In this document: piece by piece, positions 1 to 15,000 of the stretch | Layout: every line of letters starts with the position of its first letter | Position numbering within the stretch: the stretch's first letter is position 1 | Origin: Pogonophryne albipinna | Lineage: Eukaryota; Chordata; Actinopteri; Perciformes; Artedidraconidae | Assembly: GCA_028583405.1 (NCBI GenBank) | Contig: CM053243.1 | Span: 28,114,116-28,178,115, forward strand | DNA: 64,000 nucleotides | Direction: 5' to 3' | Translations under genes and position numbers: made by a program | The notes under the pieces: generated by a model | Told to the model about the DNA's origin: nothing | Databases searched by the model: none | The model's input: the letters and a program-made list of their open reading frames with translations, nothing else

Positions 1-392
1 AGGTGCCCGCTTTTTAAGGAAACATAAGATGATTCTTCTTAATAATATTGTCCTGAATATAATAATTGAGCTGAACGTTTGGATGTTTTAAAAAAAGGAG
101 ATGGAATAATGAAAACAAGATGGAAGAGAGGGTTGTTGTGAATGCATAAGTAAAATACAAATGCTTGTAAAATGTTGAAAAAGTAGAAAAACAAGATACA
201 ATCTAGTGTTTAGCCCTTGGCTAACTTAAATGGGGATACAATAAGTTAATTGTTCGGCTTTTGTTGAAAGAACACTTTTCAGATGTTTTTAGAAAGAATA
301 AAATTAATTCTTAAAGGTAAACAAGTCATTTCACGGCGTTGTGATGCTCAAAACAATGAATCTACCGTCTTCCATTAGAACAACATTAGAAA
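1..392. other. Non-coding stretch before the solo LTR
   Basis: AT-rich sequence with stops in all frames. I see no gene, RNA or recognisable repeat. Confidence 0.5.
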
Positions 393-397
393 CCAAG

Positions 398-798
398 TGT
401 CAGGGTTTGAGTTTTTGTGTGTCTAGTTTTGGGGTTATTTTGCTGTTCTGTCCTCCCTGTCGTTAGTTTCCCAGGTGTGTCTAATTGTCTGATTGTGTTC
501 ACCTGTTGCCCTTGTGTTTCTCCTCCCCTGCCCGGCTGTTTCTCGTCTCGTGATTACCCCTCCCTGTATTTAGTCTTGGCTCTTCCTGTGTTCAGTGTTG
601 GTTCATTATTTGTCGTTCATGTCTCCCTTCATGTTGGTCACAGTCCCTTTTTGTTTGGATGCTACCTTGTGCCTTGTACCTATTCATGGATTCTTGTTTT
701 TTCAGCTTTTTGTGAATAAAGCTCACCTTTTGTTCCATTTTGAAACCTGCTTCCCTCCTCATTCTGCATTTGGGTCCTATTTTTCCCCAACCTTCACA
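398..798 (+). mobile_element. Solo LTR of a retrotransposon
   Basis: A 401-bp unit that begins TGTCAGGG and ends TTCACA, so it has TG...CA termini. It is flanked on both sides by the same 5 bp, CCAAG (393-397 and 799-803), as expected for a target-site duplication. An AATAAA signal lies at 715-720 in the plus orientation, followed by T-rich sequence, which fits the R/U5 part of an LTR. There is no internal gag/pol region and no second LTR, so this is a solo LTR left by recombination between LTRs. A 5-bp duplication suits Gypsy or BEL elements; I cannot name the family. The 100- and 86-codon open frames inside are chance. Confidence 0.75.
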
Positions 799-803
799 CC
801 AAG

Positions 804-2918
804 TAGGCTACTGCGAAGTCCTTCATGTGAGCAAGTCATTTGTAAGTTAAACTAACTCGGTTGTGATTGGCGGGGAAACCCCTTTATTTTACTTTACCTC
901 AAGTAGAAAAAGTGAAATTTAAGAAGATTGTCCCTGCCAGCTGCTACACACAAAATATTATCTACAGTATGATCCATCTTCGTTTGTTCAGAACAACAAA
1001 CCAAGCTGGGACCAGCTGGTGTAATAAGCATATGTTAGACTTGATAAATACAAATCCTGAGAAATTAAATGCATGTAAGTCACTTGCATTTCCTGCCACT
1101 CTCGCCTTCTCAACTTAAACTTCAATGTTTAGAGATACCAAGGCGACATCTTGAAGCTCTGCGCCAAATCTGAAGCATCTGTTGTATCACAAGCCAGATA
1201 AGTGATTTTTAAAAATGTTTTGTCACACCTCCCTCTCCCCGCCCCTCTTTCTCCCTGTGCACACACTCCATCCTCAGTGTTGACTGGCCAAGATAAGACA
1301 TCAGCTGCGAGTCATCAGGCACAGAAAGGGCCTGCGGCATGCAGCCTTGCCTCGTCTTGACTCGCCTCACAGCGAGGGACACGTCTCTCCATCCCTGTAG
1401 CAATCGATGACACCCTGGTCACCTCTTCTCCCAGCTCCCCTCCTTCTCACTGATCTCTTCCGCATGTGCCCTTTGCGTGTGTGATCCAACCTGTGACTCA
1501 CTCGTGTCTGTACTACGCCGTGCATTCACACAAACAAACTAAATGAACTAAAGTGCAAGCATTGAGTCACACAGAAAGACACAACCTCATAGACAAATAC
1601 CAAAGATAGTCAATTATATGCTTGCTTGGGAATCTAATAAATATGAAAGCCTCCTGGGTTTTCATGTTTACATTAGCGCTTGTAATGTTGCTATATCAAC
1701 TGAAATCACTCAGGACACGTTTGAATGTTAACAGAGCGCTCGCATTAGTATGGATGTTCAATTCTCTTTTTCTCACAAGACTTCTGTGATGTTGAGAAAT
1801 ACAACGAGAATCTTGTTGGTAGACTAATAACTAGCAGTACAAATCCCATATTGATATAAATATAGATATTTATGAAGTATGAAGTCCAAAAACAAAGTTA
1901 TTTCTTAGAATTAATAATACAATATTTGTCCTTGGTAGTATGGAGGATCGTTTCATTCAACTACAATCAAGACCTAATAAATCAATAGGAAACAATTATA
2001 GTGTGGTGGTGTTACACAAAAAGTGATATAGGAATGTTAGATGGACATTACTTAATGAAAAAACTCATTGGAAGTGAGAGTTCTGAAGATAAGAAACAAT
2101 ATGATTGAGGAAGTTTATCTATACAAGTTTAAATGAATAGTTTAAAATTCAACTGTAGAAGAAATGTAAATAAAATAAACATTTCCGTTCCCTTTGCACA
2201 TTTTCAAGAAGTCATTTCATAATAACTTTATTTAGCTTGACGTCTTTCTAATTTGCTGTATTTGGTATTTCATTTTGGTCCATCTACTAGTAGTAGATCA
2301 GTTAAAATAATATTATAGATGTTCTGCTCAAATTATAAATGTTCTTTTATAATGTGCTTCTTGCTGAGATCATTCTCTATAAAATTCTCTATACAAGACT
2401 CACTTGTAAAATCACAACAACTAGATACCTTTATATGCAGCCTTTAAAATCTGTTTGGTGAGTAGAAGAGAGGTTGCTTTGAAAAGTAGAGGCTCAGAGG
2501 ATGAGCGGCTGTGTGAATAATACGACTTGTCAAACTCTTACAATTCACAAGAAGGATCACAAGCGTACCGAGCTAAAAATAACCCCCACAGTGGTAATGA
2601 AATTAAAACGACTCTGCCTCTACCCTCTGATTAGAACCAAACAGACTGTTACGAATAGCAATTTAAAACTTCCGTGGTGAAAAAACATTTAAAGTACTGT
2701 GTGGGGTAGGTGGGGGTGTGAATGCATCTCTTTATGTGTATTAGAAACGACCGGATCTGCAATAAATTATGCTCGTGTAATGGTTGTTTTCCAATTAAAT
2801 TAGTAAGGAAAACATGCAGAACTTTGGTACTTTCTGTATCACAGTTTCTGCTTGTGAATACGTTAAATGTTTTAAAATTAAGTTCACTTTTATACATGAT
2901 GATATACTTTATTATTTA
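804..2918. other. Non-coding intronic stretch
   Basis: No gene or recognisable repeat seen. It is AT-rich with scattered short open frames that lack coding character. It probably lies in the large pcdh9 intron. Confidence 0.5.
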
Positions 2919-2922
2919 TTAA

Positions 2923-3379
2923 AGGTCCCCTATAATACTGTTTTTCATCAATATATGATAGGTCTCAGATATGAACAAAACATGTCTCTGAAGTGTTTGG
3001 CTCAAAATACCAAACAGATCATGCATTGTAGCATCCCATAATCCCCTCTGTTTCAGCCCTGTTCCAGCCCCTCTGAGAGACATTTGGTTAAAAATACCAC
3101 AATGGTGCTCTAGGAGGAGTTTCAGGTGATAAGGTGGGGGGGGGGGGTTACCTTGGTTTGTTATTGGCTAATGGTTACACAACCCAAAACATCGTTATGA
3201 CATCATAAAGTGGCCAAAATCTGATCAGCTCATTTTCAGACAGGTTTTTATAGAAATGGATCAGGACAAAAAGTGAGCTAATCTTTTTTCCTGAAACTTT
3301 CAGAATCTCTTTATACAGAGGGGACACATGTTTATGTATAACAAACATGAAAAAGTGGATTTTGCATAATAGGTGACCT
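2923..3379. mobile_element. TTAA-flanked non-autonomous DNA transposon (MITE)
   Basis: A 457-bp element with TTAA at both borders (2919-2922 and 3380-3383). The termini are imperfect inverted repeats: AGGTCCCCTAT on the left against AGGTCACCTAT read inward from the right. A TTAA target fits the piggyBac or Kolobok groups; the family is not resolved. It has no transposase. A 12-G run lies at 3136-3147. Related fragments occur at 53807-53945 and at about 63080-63350, so this is a multicopy family within the window. Confidence 0.7.
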
Positions 3380-3383
3380 TTAA

Positions 3384-6300
3384 CAATGTTTGCAATAAAG
3401 AAAAAAAACATGTTCTTTCTTGTTGTCTGCTTTATGCTTGTTTTAGTTTTTTACTTGAGGAATAACTCTGACTAAAACAAGGGACATAAAACACTTGTTT
3501 ATCTTATACTCCAGTAAATATCTTGTCAGTTAATAATGTCTTAGATGTTAGATACTAAATCATGAAATTATTCTCCCACAGTGAGTTCTTTACTGCATCA
3601 ATATGCTGTTTATGGAGCTTAGTCACATGTGCTATAATTCCAGTATGCCATCATTTAAATAATGCACACTTTTTTAAATGATGCATCATTTGCAACGTAA
3701 ATGGACAGAATGTCTTTATGAATCGTTATTTCTTACAAATTTGGAACTAAATTTTATATTCCCAACTCTACTTTGAATGCACCTGAGTAGTATTGGAGCA
3801 AACATACAGCACGTTACCGGCACTGAGCTTGTATCAGTCTGATCCAACAGAGGTGGCTCATGGACAGGCTTTGAGTGAATGTTTGAGCTTGAATAAAGGA
3901 GAATAACAAATTCAGGATGTCAGCCTGACTGCCAGTTCTGTGATTGGACTAATACTCTGTCTGTGCTCATCGGCTGCAGCACGTCAAACCACATCAGAAA
4001 TACCACTCTATACAGAAAAGCACAGCTCAGCACTATACAGCACCACAGCACAAACAACAAAGATCAAGAGCCACACTTCCTCAGTGTGACACTCCTAAAG
4101 ACTGTCGAAGACGCCCATTTTCTTTCTCTGAAACACGCACACACACAAAGTCAGATCCAACTCATGCATGAGCAAATGTACACTCATGAACACCCACTCA
4201 CATACATGTATACATATGTAGGGATGTATTCAGGTCTTGTTATAATCAAAAGCTCTAAGGGTCTGATGAACAAAGTCTTTGTTTTCTTTTCCATCAACTT
4301 TAAGTGAATGCGTCAGTCATATTTCTGAGGGTGTTCAATAATAAACAATGCTGCCTGCAACACAATCAGAGGTTACTCCCTGTTGTTAACACAGCCTCAC
4401 ACACCTGCTCCCAATTGGAGCAACTGGAAAGTCAGATAATTTCCGTTGTTTTTATCATCTAATGGCACAATCGTGTGCCACAGTGCAGTGCTCCCCAGAG
4501 CCTCGGTAATGGTGAGGAGATGCCACGATCTTTCCAAAGCAAGCCGTGTTTACTCTTATGCAGAATGACAAGCACATGCAGGGAAACTGACGATGTGCAA
4601 GTGTAAATTAGGTCCCCAGTCTGCTCTGCATTAATTATGAATTAAGTATAATTGCGGTGGGATTCTCTGAAGTCAATTCATTTGGACTGACTGTAATATG
4701 AATATATTCAGAGCAAACAGGCTGTATGTTTTAAATGGCTTTAAAAGGAGAGCTCAGACATAGTAGTGTTTATTTCACAGCTATTTAAAAACACAATAAC
4801 AAGGTATACAACAATTTACAGAAAGGTGAACAACACAAATCCAAGTGTTTTTGAATGTTGTGCTTTAAGATAAAAAATGATGGTTGAACTTTAATATTCT
4901 GGTCTCCTAATCAACTGTATTTGTAAACCCAAATGTAAATTGTATGCATAGTGTCCCTCCCACATTCATCAAATTGCTAACTCTCTGTAGACTCTCTGCA
5001 GCACATAAGCAAACCAAATGGGTTCCCCTGATAAACATCAGCTGCTGCATAACAATACAAAGAGACTTCCCCTAATTTCTCAGCTGTTGTCTCGACAATA
5101 ACCCTGAACAAACTACAGGTGATGTAATTATAATTGCAACTATATGTAGGTAAGTAAGTACACTTTGGTATGCACATACTGTACATGGTTGCAACTAAAG
5201 GTACGTAACTAAAGAATCTCCTGTATAGTGTAAGTGCAAGTTATTCACAGATATAGAAATGGCACACAAACAAGCACAGAAACTCCAAACTTGCAAACAC
5301 AATGTCAGCCAAAATAACTCTCAGAGTTTTGGTAGTGCGGGTGGATTCTATGGTTTCTATTTTAGTGGTAGTGCAAAGAGTAGTGACGCTCCTATAATAC
5401 ATTGGACATTATAATGTAATATAATGTCTATAATGTAATATAATGTCTGACTAACTGGTATTTTGGGGCCCATTGCAGATATTGATATTTTGTCAAAGGT
5501 GTCCCTTTCATGGAGCACTAAAACGGACTAAACCAAACGTTGCACTCCCTGCCTCAACAAACATAACAGCACCACTGCGAGACATGTAAGTGGGTGAGGA
5601 CAGAATGATAAATCACCACACCCTTCCAGCTTACGCTCCACAACCCCTCCATGTTGTGCGCTGTGCCTATTTTTAGCAAAATAGTCACTCTCGTTGACCT
5701 TGCATACATGACCGAGCAGCACTTTGCACTCGTCTTTTTGATTGCACCATTAAAATAGAGATCTAGATCTGAGAAGAAGAAGAAACAGTATTAGACCCAA
5801 TGAGGTGTAAGATTGTGTTGAGATTGTATTGAGCTTTTTGGTACAAATTTCTCAAAATGGAAATGAAGGATTTTTGCAATCAACACATTTTGACTCCAAA
5901 TTGGCGAATATTTAAATGCGTTTGAAATCTTGTTTAAAGCTGAATCTGCAGGGCATTGCTTTGAAACATTTATTTCGTAAAAATGACTGATGCTCTTATG
6001 AGTGTGTATTCCCTGTACACTGTGTTCATAGATCACTGACTAGAATATCTGTGTTTCTGCTATTTTGGAACATTTGGGGATTTTGAAATGAAGAATAATG
6101 CATTCACTAGTACAAGGTCCGCCTTTTATCATTGAGCTACTCTCAAAAACTGCTCAAAGGTGAGTACAGAAAAAAGCAAATGTAATGAAAAGGTACAATA
6201 ACCAAATTGACAATTAGAGTAAGGAAGGGAAACAACTGTGTAGTTATATATTGAGTAAATTATATATATGTAATGCTTTCAGGTACAGTTCACTACAAAG

Positions 6301-8977
6301 TTCTGAGTGAAAAATGATCACAGCTAAGAAAGAGCAGTAAGCATGTCAGGACAAATTGACGTACTAAAAGGATCAGCATCGAGTAACCTTTGTACAAGGA
6401 CGACAAGAAACAAGCAGTGAATAATAATAAAAGCCATTTTATAAGATGGATGTCTCATGCAAAAACTGACATTCAGTGTTTTACTTTAATGTCAAATTTA
6501 CCAGAAGACAGCAACAAAGAATAATGTGTTGTGGAGACTATCAAACTATCGAAGTATATCAATTTGCCCTTAGCAAGGATAAATTGAACCGTGAGATCTT
6601 TAAATGCAGTTCAGTGACTCTCTGTCTGTGCAATGACGTACATTACTTGCCTCCAGTCAGTCTACAAGTGAACTTTATTCTCAATTCCAAGCCTCTCAGT
6701 CATCAGCAGGCCTGAATGTCTTTATAAAGTTATGTAAAGATGTGGAAACATTTATATTAAAAAAACTATTAAGATATTATTTTGCAGGGAATTACAAGAT
6801 TCCATCATTCCAATAATTTAAAAAAAAGAAACACTGAGAACTGAGCAATAGCTCATATAGGTGGGATTTAAAATGCAGTCTTTAACCAATACTTCGTCAC
6901 ATCAATGAGAGTGCTTAATGAGTTCAACTGGGTTTCTATTGAACCCTATTCCAACACTCAACTGGGGAGGCTTGCTCTTTCACAAGTTTTTCAGCCACAG
7001 AAAATAACATATAATACACCCTTTCACACTCCATACCGTACATCAACACAATATGGCCCCATCTTACACAACAAAACCATCACAAAAGATGTTCAGTTTG
7101 AGAAAGTGAAGGTCATATTGCAAAGAGCACGTCAATGATGTTTAGCATACTAACAGCAGGGGTTGAGGGATCATCCCATAATTCCCCAGCCACAGTTAGC
7201 TTTGCATTTTAATAACGCACAAGTTAAATCATGCTTTAGCATTAAAGAAGCACCCGGATACATATACGCAGGAAGTGAAATGAACCCACACACATTCGCA
7301 TACACACTGCACACTCTTGAACACTGAGCATTGTCAGCCTGAATAAGACCTATAGAGAGTGAAAATGACCCCCTCCCTACTCACAGAGAAGAAGTCTATT
7401 ATGATGACAACAGATATGTAGGACTGCCCAGTGAAGAAAAGGCTAGTGCACTATTGCGAGTGAGAGGGGCTAATTTTCACTCAGTGGGGTTATAATGAGC
7501 CTTTCATCCTCTTATCCTGCCCGGTTACCATTGGAAACCATACAAGCTCTGACATGAGCAGCAAAGCACAGCAGAGCTAGTGCAGCATTAATAATAAGCC
7601 AGTAAATAAGCACTGCATGGTTCTAAAATAGTTTTTATTTTACCATATGCTCACCAGGGTGTTAATTGACTCGTGTTTTATTGAAGAGAAGAAATCTTTA
7701 GGACAAATTGCTTATAGACCTTCAAATACGGTATGTTTTTCATTATTTGATAAACTAAATAATATCTCAGAATTTGTCATCTCGCATTTAGAGTGTATAA
7801 AAAAGTATATATTTTCCTTACCTCATGCTGTGAATGTTTTGCATGATGAAAGTGTACCACTTTAACACAGCAGCTACATCAGGAATATTAGCAACTGTGT
7901 GCAAACCAATTGTTCTTTGTGATTTACTGTACATTACCTTAATATGTGTTCGGTGCAATAACACTGTAACATTTAAAGTTCACATATATTACTTTAAAAC
8001 ACCTGCTGATGTTAAAACACCAAAATACTGCAGTTGGCTTATGGAGATAAATTCACATAATTAGAAACAGTAAGAAGTTAATAAGAAAAAGCAGATTCTA
8101 GAGAGTGGCTGTGTGTGTTTGGTGTACAATAAAGAGGGTTCCTTGCTGGGTCATATGCAATTGAAATAGAAGATATAAATCATTTCTTTAATCAGCACAA
8201 AGGTATCAGTAGGGGTCACTCCACTAAATCTTTCCATGAAGCAAGAGTGCAGGTTATCTGCTCTGAATTAAATACTTTTATAAAGGCATCCTCCTACTGA
8301 GGCAGAGCAACGAAATCTATTGTGCAATTGTAAGACTGCTTGAAAGGTTTTATTGTTCCAGTATTACACCTCAAGGAGCTGTGAAAGCCTTGAGTTTGTA
8401 AAGAAGTCCTGCCGCATTTGTGATAGAATGAATCACCAAGGCGACGCGGATTATACAAAAGATATCAGGAAATACACTCAGTGACACGTGGACACGAAGT
8501 TGTTCGGCTGAGATGGTCTCAATACGAGGACGGTTGGCCAAACAAACAGATTGCACATGAATGACAATGAGGTGGAAAATTGGTGAGAGCAGCAACAGAC
8601 AACGGCAGAAGACTGAGAAGCAATATCGCATGAGGGCTCTGAAATATGCAGGGAGGTTGTGAAGTAGGTTCAGTGCGCACAGGCTGCTGCTGCCACCCTG
8701 CAAACACACCCAAATATCCCCCATGCTCTCCTCCCTCTCTCCCTCTCTCTCACCCATACACCCACAGAAATAAAGAGAGAAAGCGGACAGAATGACAGAG
8801 TGGGCAATAGAGGTTAAAGGAAGAATTTCCCGGCATATTTTGCCTTCGCCTCTGACCATCTGCCTCTCTGGCACAAGCCTTCCTCTCCTGGGGTTAAACT
8901 CTAAATTGGCAGTCAGCTAAGCAGCCACTTAGACAGGGAGGTTCAGGTGGGTAAAATCAAATAGTTATATACTATGT
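3384..8977. other. Non-coding intronic stretch
   Basis: No gene recognised. The only clear structure is the 19-bp perfect duplication at 5411-5448. The short open frames here, including one of 167 codons on the minus strand at 8371-8874, show no domain, splice context or coding composition that would support a gene. Confidence 0.5.
5411..5448. repeat. 19-bp perfect tandem duplication
   Basis: The unit ATAATGTAATATAATGTCT occurs twice head to tail without a mismatch. It is a small local duplication. Confidence 0.85.
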
Positions 8978-9040
8978 ACTAAAGCACTTTGAATTGCCTT
9001 GTGTTGAAAGGTGCTATATAAATAAACTTGCCTTGCCTTG
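8978..9040 (+). repeat. 3' tail of an L2-like LINE or a SINE using it
   Basis: The stretch around AAAGCACTTTGAATTGCC and GGTGCTATATAAATAAA is the 3' tail common to fish L2-type LINEs and SINEs that borrow it. It ends in CTTGC/CTTG short terminal repeats, as in 3'-end-primed retroposons. Only about 60 bp is recognisable, so this is a heavily 5'-truncated or decayed copy. The family assignment is from memory of the consensus. Confidence 0.55.
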
Positions 9041-10320
<1,280 letters not shown>

Positions 10321-11164
10321 CGTGTTGGCCTGGCAGCAGCTCCTCAGAAAGTGGGACTGAGAGCCTGTTACAGCAGTCCCAGTGTGTGGCCTCCCTTGGC
10401 ACACAAACACAAATTAGCTGAGGGATGACTGCTGTGGCAAAAACCTTCTCTACAGACACAACCTCTTAATATTCTTTCCAAGTCCATTAAGGCCTCAAGA
10501 GATTGGCCGGTATTGATTGTTTGTGCTTGATATTACCAGGGCCTTCAAGGCCAGATCCTCGTAAAAATTAGAGATGGCATTTGGTGAAGCCCAAGGAATT
10601 GAAAAAAAAAAAAAAAAAACGTGTGTGTTTCTACCATCTGCACAATAAGGAATGTTGGAGCAAAGCTAGATCAAATGAGCAAATACTTGTTGCCTTTTAT
10701 TTTTAGCTGCAGGGTTTATTGTCGGTTTGACAGGTTTTTCAATTCATGGATTTCATTTTGTTTCTTTATGTCTCCATGTATTCTGGCAAGATAGAATCGT
10801 CCAGTCAATTATTCAATTAAGGCAATGACCTCTACACACACACCCCGCACGCAGAAACGCAGAGACACACACGTGCAGACATACACACACACAGAGACAC
10901 AGAGTGAAGAAGAAAGGATTCCTTCTTATGAAGCCCTGATGCAGGCAGCCAGGTGCAGAACAGGAAGCTGTGACATCAAATGAGTCTTTATATTTGTTAT
11001 TTTAAGCTAACAAAGTCTTAAAGATTCAGATATGAATTTGTATTATTATGTGGATGCTTCAGAAATAATTCTTTAGTTATCAAAAAGTGATAAATATACT
11101 GAGTGGATAACAAATGTAATAGAGTAAATACTTATTTTACAAACAAGACTTAGAATGCACTGCC
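10321..11164. other. Non-coding stretch with simple repeats
   Basis: Holds an 18-A run (10602-10619) and a CA-rich segment near 10835-10905. No gene was seen. Confidence 0.5.
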
Positions 11165-12060
11165 ATGCCAGCAGCTCTGTGACGGTGTCCTTAGTCACAG
11201 CGACGCTTTGAGCTGAAAGCTTACATCAGCATGTCAACATACTCACAAAGGTATGCTATCCTGCTAAAATGTCCCCGTCATAAAGCTCAAAGCATAAAGC
11301 ATACAGCCATAAAGCAAACCACATCAAATTTAGCATTATCATACTAACATTTCGTAAATAGCACTTTAAACATAAGGTACAGAAAAAATATGAATTAGAC
11401 TTGATGTTGGCGCTGAAACATCAGGGGATCATCAAAGTGATTAAAATGTAATTCTGAAGGGATCATAACAGCCAAACCGAAATGTCATGGCAATCCATCC
11501 AATACTTGTTAAGACACTGGACGTCAAACCACAAATGTCAACGGAATTGTGGCACGAGCAGAAAAGTCACAGGATCACCAAAGTAATTCATATTCACCCT
11601 GCTTTATGGCAACCCAACCAATGGCCGTAAAGGTATACAACTACAATACAAACATTTCAGCCTGCTGCTAGTGCCATTAGAAAAGTCCGGGGACCAAAGT
11701 ACGAAGGATTCATCCGCTGGGGAGTTTTTACATTACATTGCATTTAGCTGACGCTTTTATCCAAATCGATTCACAATAAGTACATTCGACCAGGAAGACA
11801 CAACCTTGAAGAAAACAGAATCATATAAGTACATCAGGTTTCATAGAGCCACACATTCAAGTGCTACTCAACTGGCTTTAGATAACCCAGTCCTTTATTA
11901 GTATATAAGTGCTCTGTTAGCAATTCTTTGTTAGTAATTATATCGCTCGAAGTGGAGTCGAAAGAGATGAGTTTAAAAGTCGGTATGCAATTTTATAGAA
12001 GACTAATGTCTAATACTCTGGACCAAAGTGGTGGACAGCTCGACCATCCCATCTCAGCAC
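11165..12060. repeat. Old teleost interspersed repeat, interrupted by another repeat
   Basis: Diverged copy of a repeat very common in percomorph fish. Landmarks in order are GCTCTGTGACGGTG near 11174, CATGGCAATCCATCCAAT near 11487, AAACCACAAATGTCAAC near 11527, GATCACCAAAGT near 11573 and CTGGACCAAAGTGGTGGA near 12019. The copy is colinear with the consensus as I remember it, except for about 280 bp of unrelated sequence between GATTCATCCGCTGGGGA and ATGTCTAATACTCTGG. I cannot name the superfamily. Confidence 0.6.
11727..12004. repeat. Second repeat nested in the 11165-12060 repeat
   Basis: Begins with TTACATTACATTGCATTTAG and continues through CTGACGCTTTTATCCAAA, the start of another widespread fish interspersed repeat. 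It splits the older repeat, so it inserted later. Borders are approximate, and no target-site duplication could be fixed. Confidence 0.55.
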
Positions 12061-15000
12061 ACAAGACATAAAATACTTACTATTCCCAAATCAAAAATGT
12101 CACACATGGACAGCGACGTTTTACACGTACCATGTCCATGCGACAACCTTTTATGTGATATACCGTTTTTTTACCATAAGAAAAGGAAAATATGCTGCAT
12201 TGGAAATACTTGTATTTTGACGTTTTTCTTTTAGAAAGGACTGAGTTTAGACACAATGGTATGAATGGCAGCCTATAGATATTCTGGTCTGTACTGTATG
12301 TTGGAAATCAGGTCAGTTTAGGGTCACTTGAGCTCCAGAAATACAGCTGATAACTGGCGCATAGAATAAACCAGAGAACAACAGCCTGTCTGATAACTGG
12401 AGGGGGACCAACTTAAGAAAGACACATTCATAATAGAAGTGTGTGTGTGCGTGTGTGCGTGGGTGTGTGCGCGTGTGTGTGTGCGTGCGTGTGTGTGTGT
12501 TCATGCATAAAACGGCAGGTGACAAACTGACCCGTGCTTGCAGTGCGAACAACACCTGTCTCAATTATTCTTTTGGTCTCACGCTGAGCCGTCAACATTC
12601 TATAGGCCTTCATGACGTTTGTAAAATAAGAAACCTGTGTTGTCAGTATGGCGAGTTAATTACCCTAACAGATCTCTTTTGTTTCAAGCAAAGTTGTTTG
12701 CGTCTTTATCCTGAAATAACAGCCAAACAGATCAGTGTGATGGCAACACAATATTTAATATTGATTCTATAAAAGTAAAATACATTTAAAAATATACATA
12801 TGTATATACAGGTAAAATATATAACAATGGACTGGTGGTTTGGCTTTTTTAAATACAATTCTGGATGTATTATGTAGTATGTTTTCCTTCTAAAATATAG
12901 CTACCATCATGACAGAATAATAGATGCATTGCAGCCCACATAACGATTACTAAGCAATACTGTCTTTCATTGCCTATAGGACAGAGATATATCTCCAGAG
13001 TGTGTTCCCAATCACAAAACAAACACAAGATCAAATGACATGCTCCTCTAAGATATGAATCAGTCCAATCTGCCCAGTGTGTTAAATCCCCTCTGTCCTG
13101 CTCTGGTTATGAATATCATTCCAGAGGCTGGGCTATTAATAAGTGGACAGATACACACACGCACATACACACACACAAACACACAAACTTCCTACTGTGG
13201 GGATATGGACCAGATCAAGCCAGCCACTGATCTCTATGGGTGAACAGCTTAGAGCAGTGTTGAATAAGTGTTCAGGGAATACAGTTCTATCATCACCACA
13301 TGACGACACACATACACATATAAAATACACACAAACACACACAATCAGACACACGTGCACCATTCACGAGGGATTTCATGTGATGTATGGCCTGGGGCAA
13401 CCACAGCCCTCAGTGTGTGGCGGTGAAGGAACCTCATTGTTCCCCGGACAGAGGCCGGACTGGTTTCTGGGACACTGAGACACCCTACCAAGCATGAAGT
13501 GGGGTCACATGTCACATGTCAGACGGAGCCATGGCTTTTTAAAGATTAGAGGGAAAGGGGGGGAAAGGGGCAAATGAGAGGCTGCCGTGTTACATCAAGT
13601 CATGTCTGTGAGTCACTCACTGTCTCAAACGCTTCCGCAGACTTGAACTTTAATTTCAAGTTTTGATGTACAACTGAATGACTCATTTTAATTCCAAAAC
13701 TGCATTAATAATCTTATGACAAGGTCCACTTCACCAACGGGAAAACTGTAATTGTGTGTTATATATTAGTTTCCTGCAATAGATGGGATTAAAAGTCAGT
13801 GGGCAAAGATTTGGGGCAGACCAATCATCAGAGTGGATAAACTTTCCTTTCCAGCTTGCATTCCCGCCTTCATGTATATCTTACGGTAAAAGTTGCAGGT
13901 CTGAAAGAGCATTCTCCTCTATGTTTTGCATAGCAAATGCTTCCCTTCTTGCTCTGGTACTGGAGCTCTGCTTTCCTGAATGTCAAAGCTGAAAGCAGCC
14001 ATACATTAAGAAAAAGAAGTTCCCTGGAAAAGCAGTTGTGGCAGGAAATAGAAAATAAATCTGGGTGAGTATATCCATTATCAGGGCACGTTATCTTCAG
14101 AGGGGAGTCTGAGAGAGAGAGGAAACCAGGCCGGGTCTCTATGTGCAGCGTAAGATAGGGAAAACCAATGTTCACCTCCTCCCTGTTCATCCCCAACACA
14201 CTACTTGATTCAGCCCTCGCTAACTCTGCACAACCAGGACTAAATCATTTCATCTAAATAAGCTAGCCAAATGTTTAACATATAACATATATATAGCATA
14301 TTACTGAGTTGCGATAAGACGCCGGTTCACCATTCCGCGCAAAAGCATCTTTTTTTGTCCGCTCCATGGCCCGTACAAGGGCGAGCAGGACTGTAGGCTG
14401 CTGTGCATGCCAGGGCTGTAGAGATAGAAAAGTGCAAAAATAAGGAGGTGAGAGTATTTTAAAACCCTGCCATTTCTTATACCCTCGACGATAAAACAAC
14501 AGACAAGCTATATTTTATGTTTGCGTTAAATATTCCCAGGTGCGGCACCTCTATGACAGCTTATTCTCGGGCAGATTTATCACAACCCTTATCTTCTCAA
14601 CTCACCAGACAAAGGCAAGGCTCACAGCTTACACTGTAGCGTGCTGATGCCTGAGGCACAAGACAAAGCATACAATCAATACAAATCTGCAGTCTATACA
14701 TTGAACAGGAGTGGGTTGACACACATCCTTTGAGTAGCCATACATCACAACTTCTTATCTAATTAGATCCCTGAAGAGCATTATATGTCTAGTTGTCTAC
14801 CAATTCACTCATATCTCTCATTGTACTCTCCGCCAGAGAAAATCAAATGCCATCCACGGTAAGTGCTGTTGCTCTTTGTTGTTGTGATGAAGGGAATCTA
14901 TTAATGATGTAGTACAGATTTAAGGAAGTATATAATTAGTCTTAACACCAAATAATCAATGCTTTTCATCAAGTTCACCATGGGAACCATTCGTTTTCTT

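Noticed and set aside
8371..8874. 167-codon minus-strand open frame
   Set aside because: Low-complexity Glu/Arg/Gly segment, no recognisable domain, no splice or promoter context; long frames of this size are expected occasionally in 64 kb on six frames.
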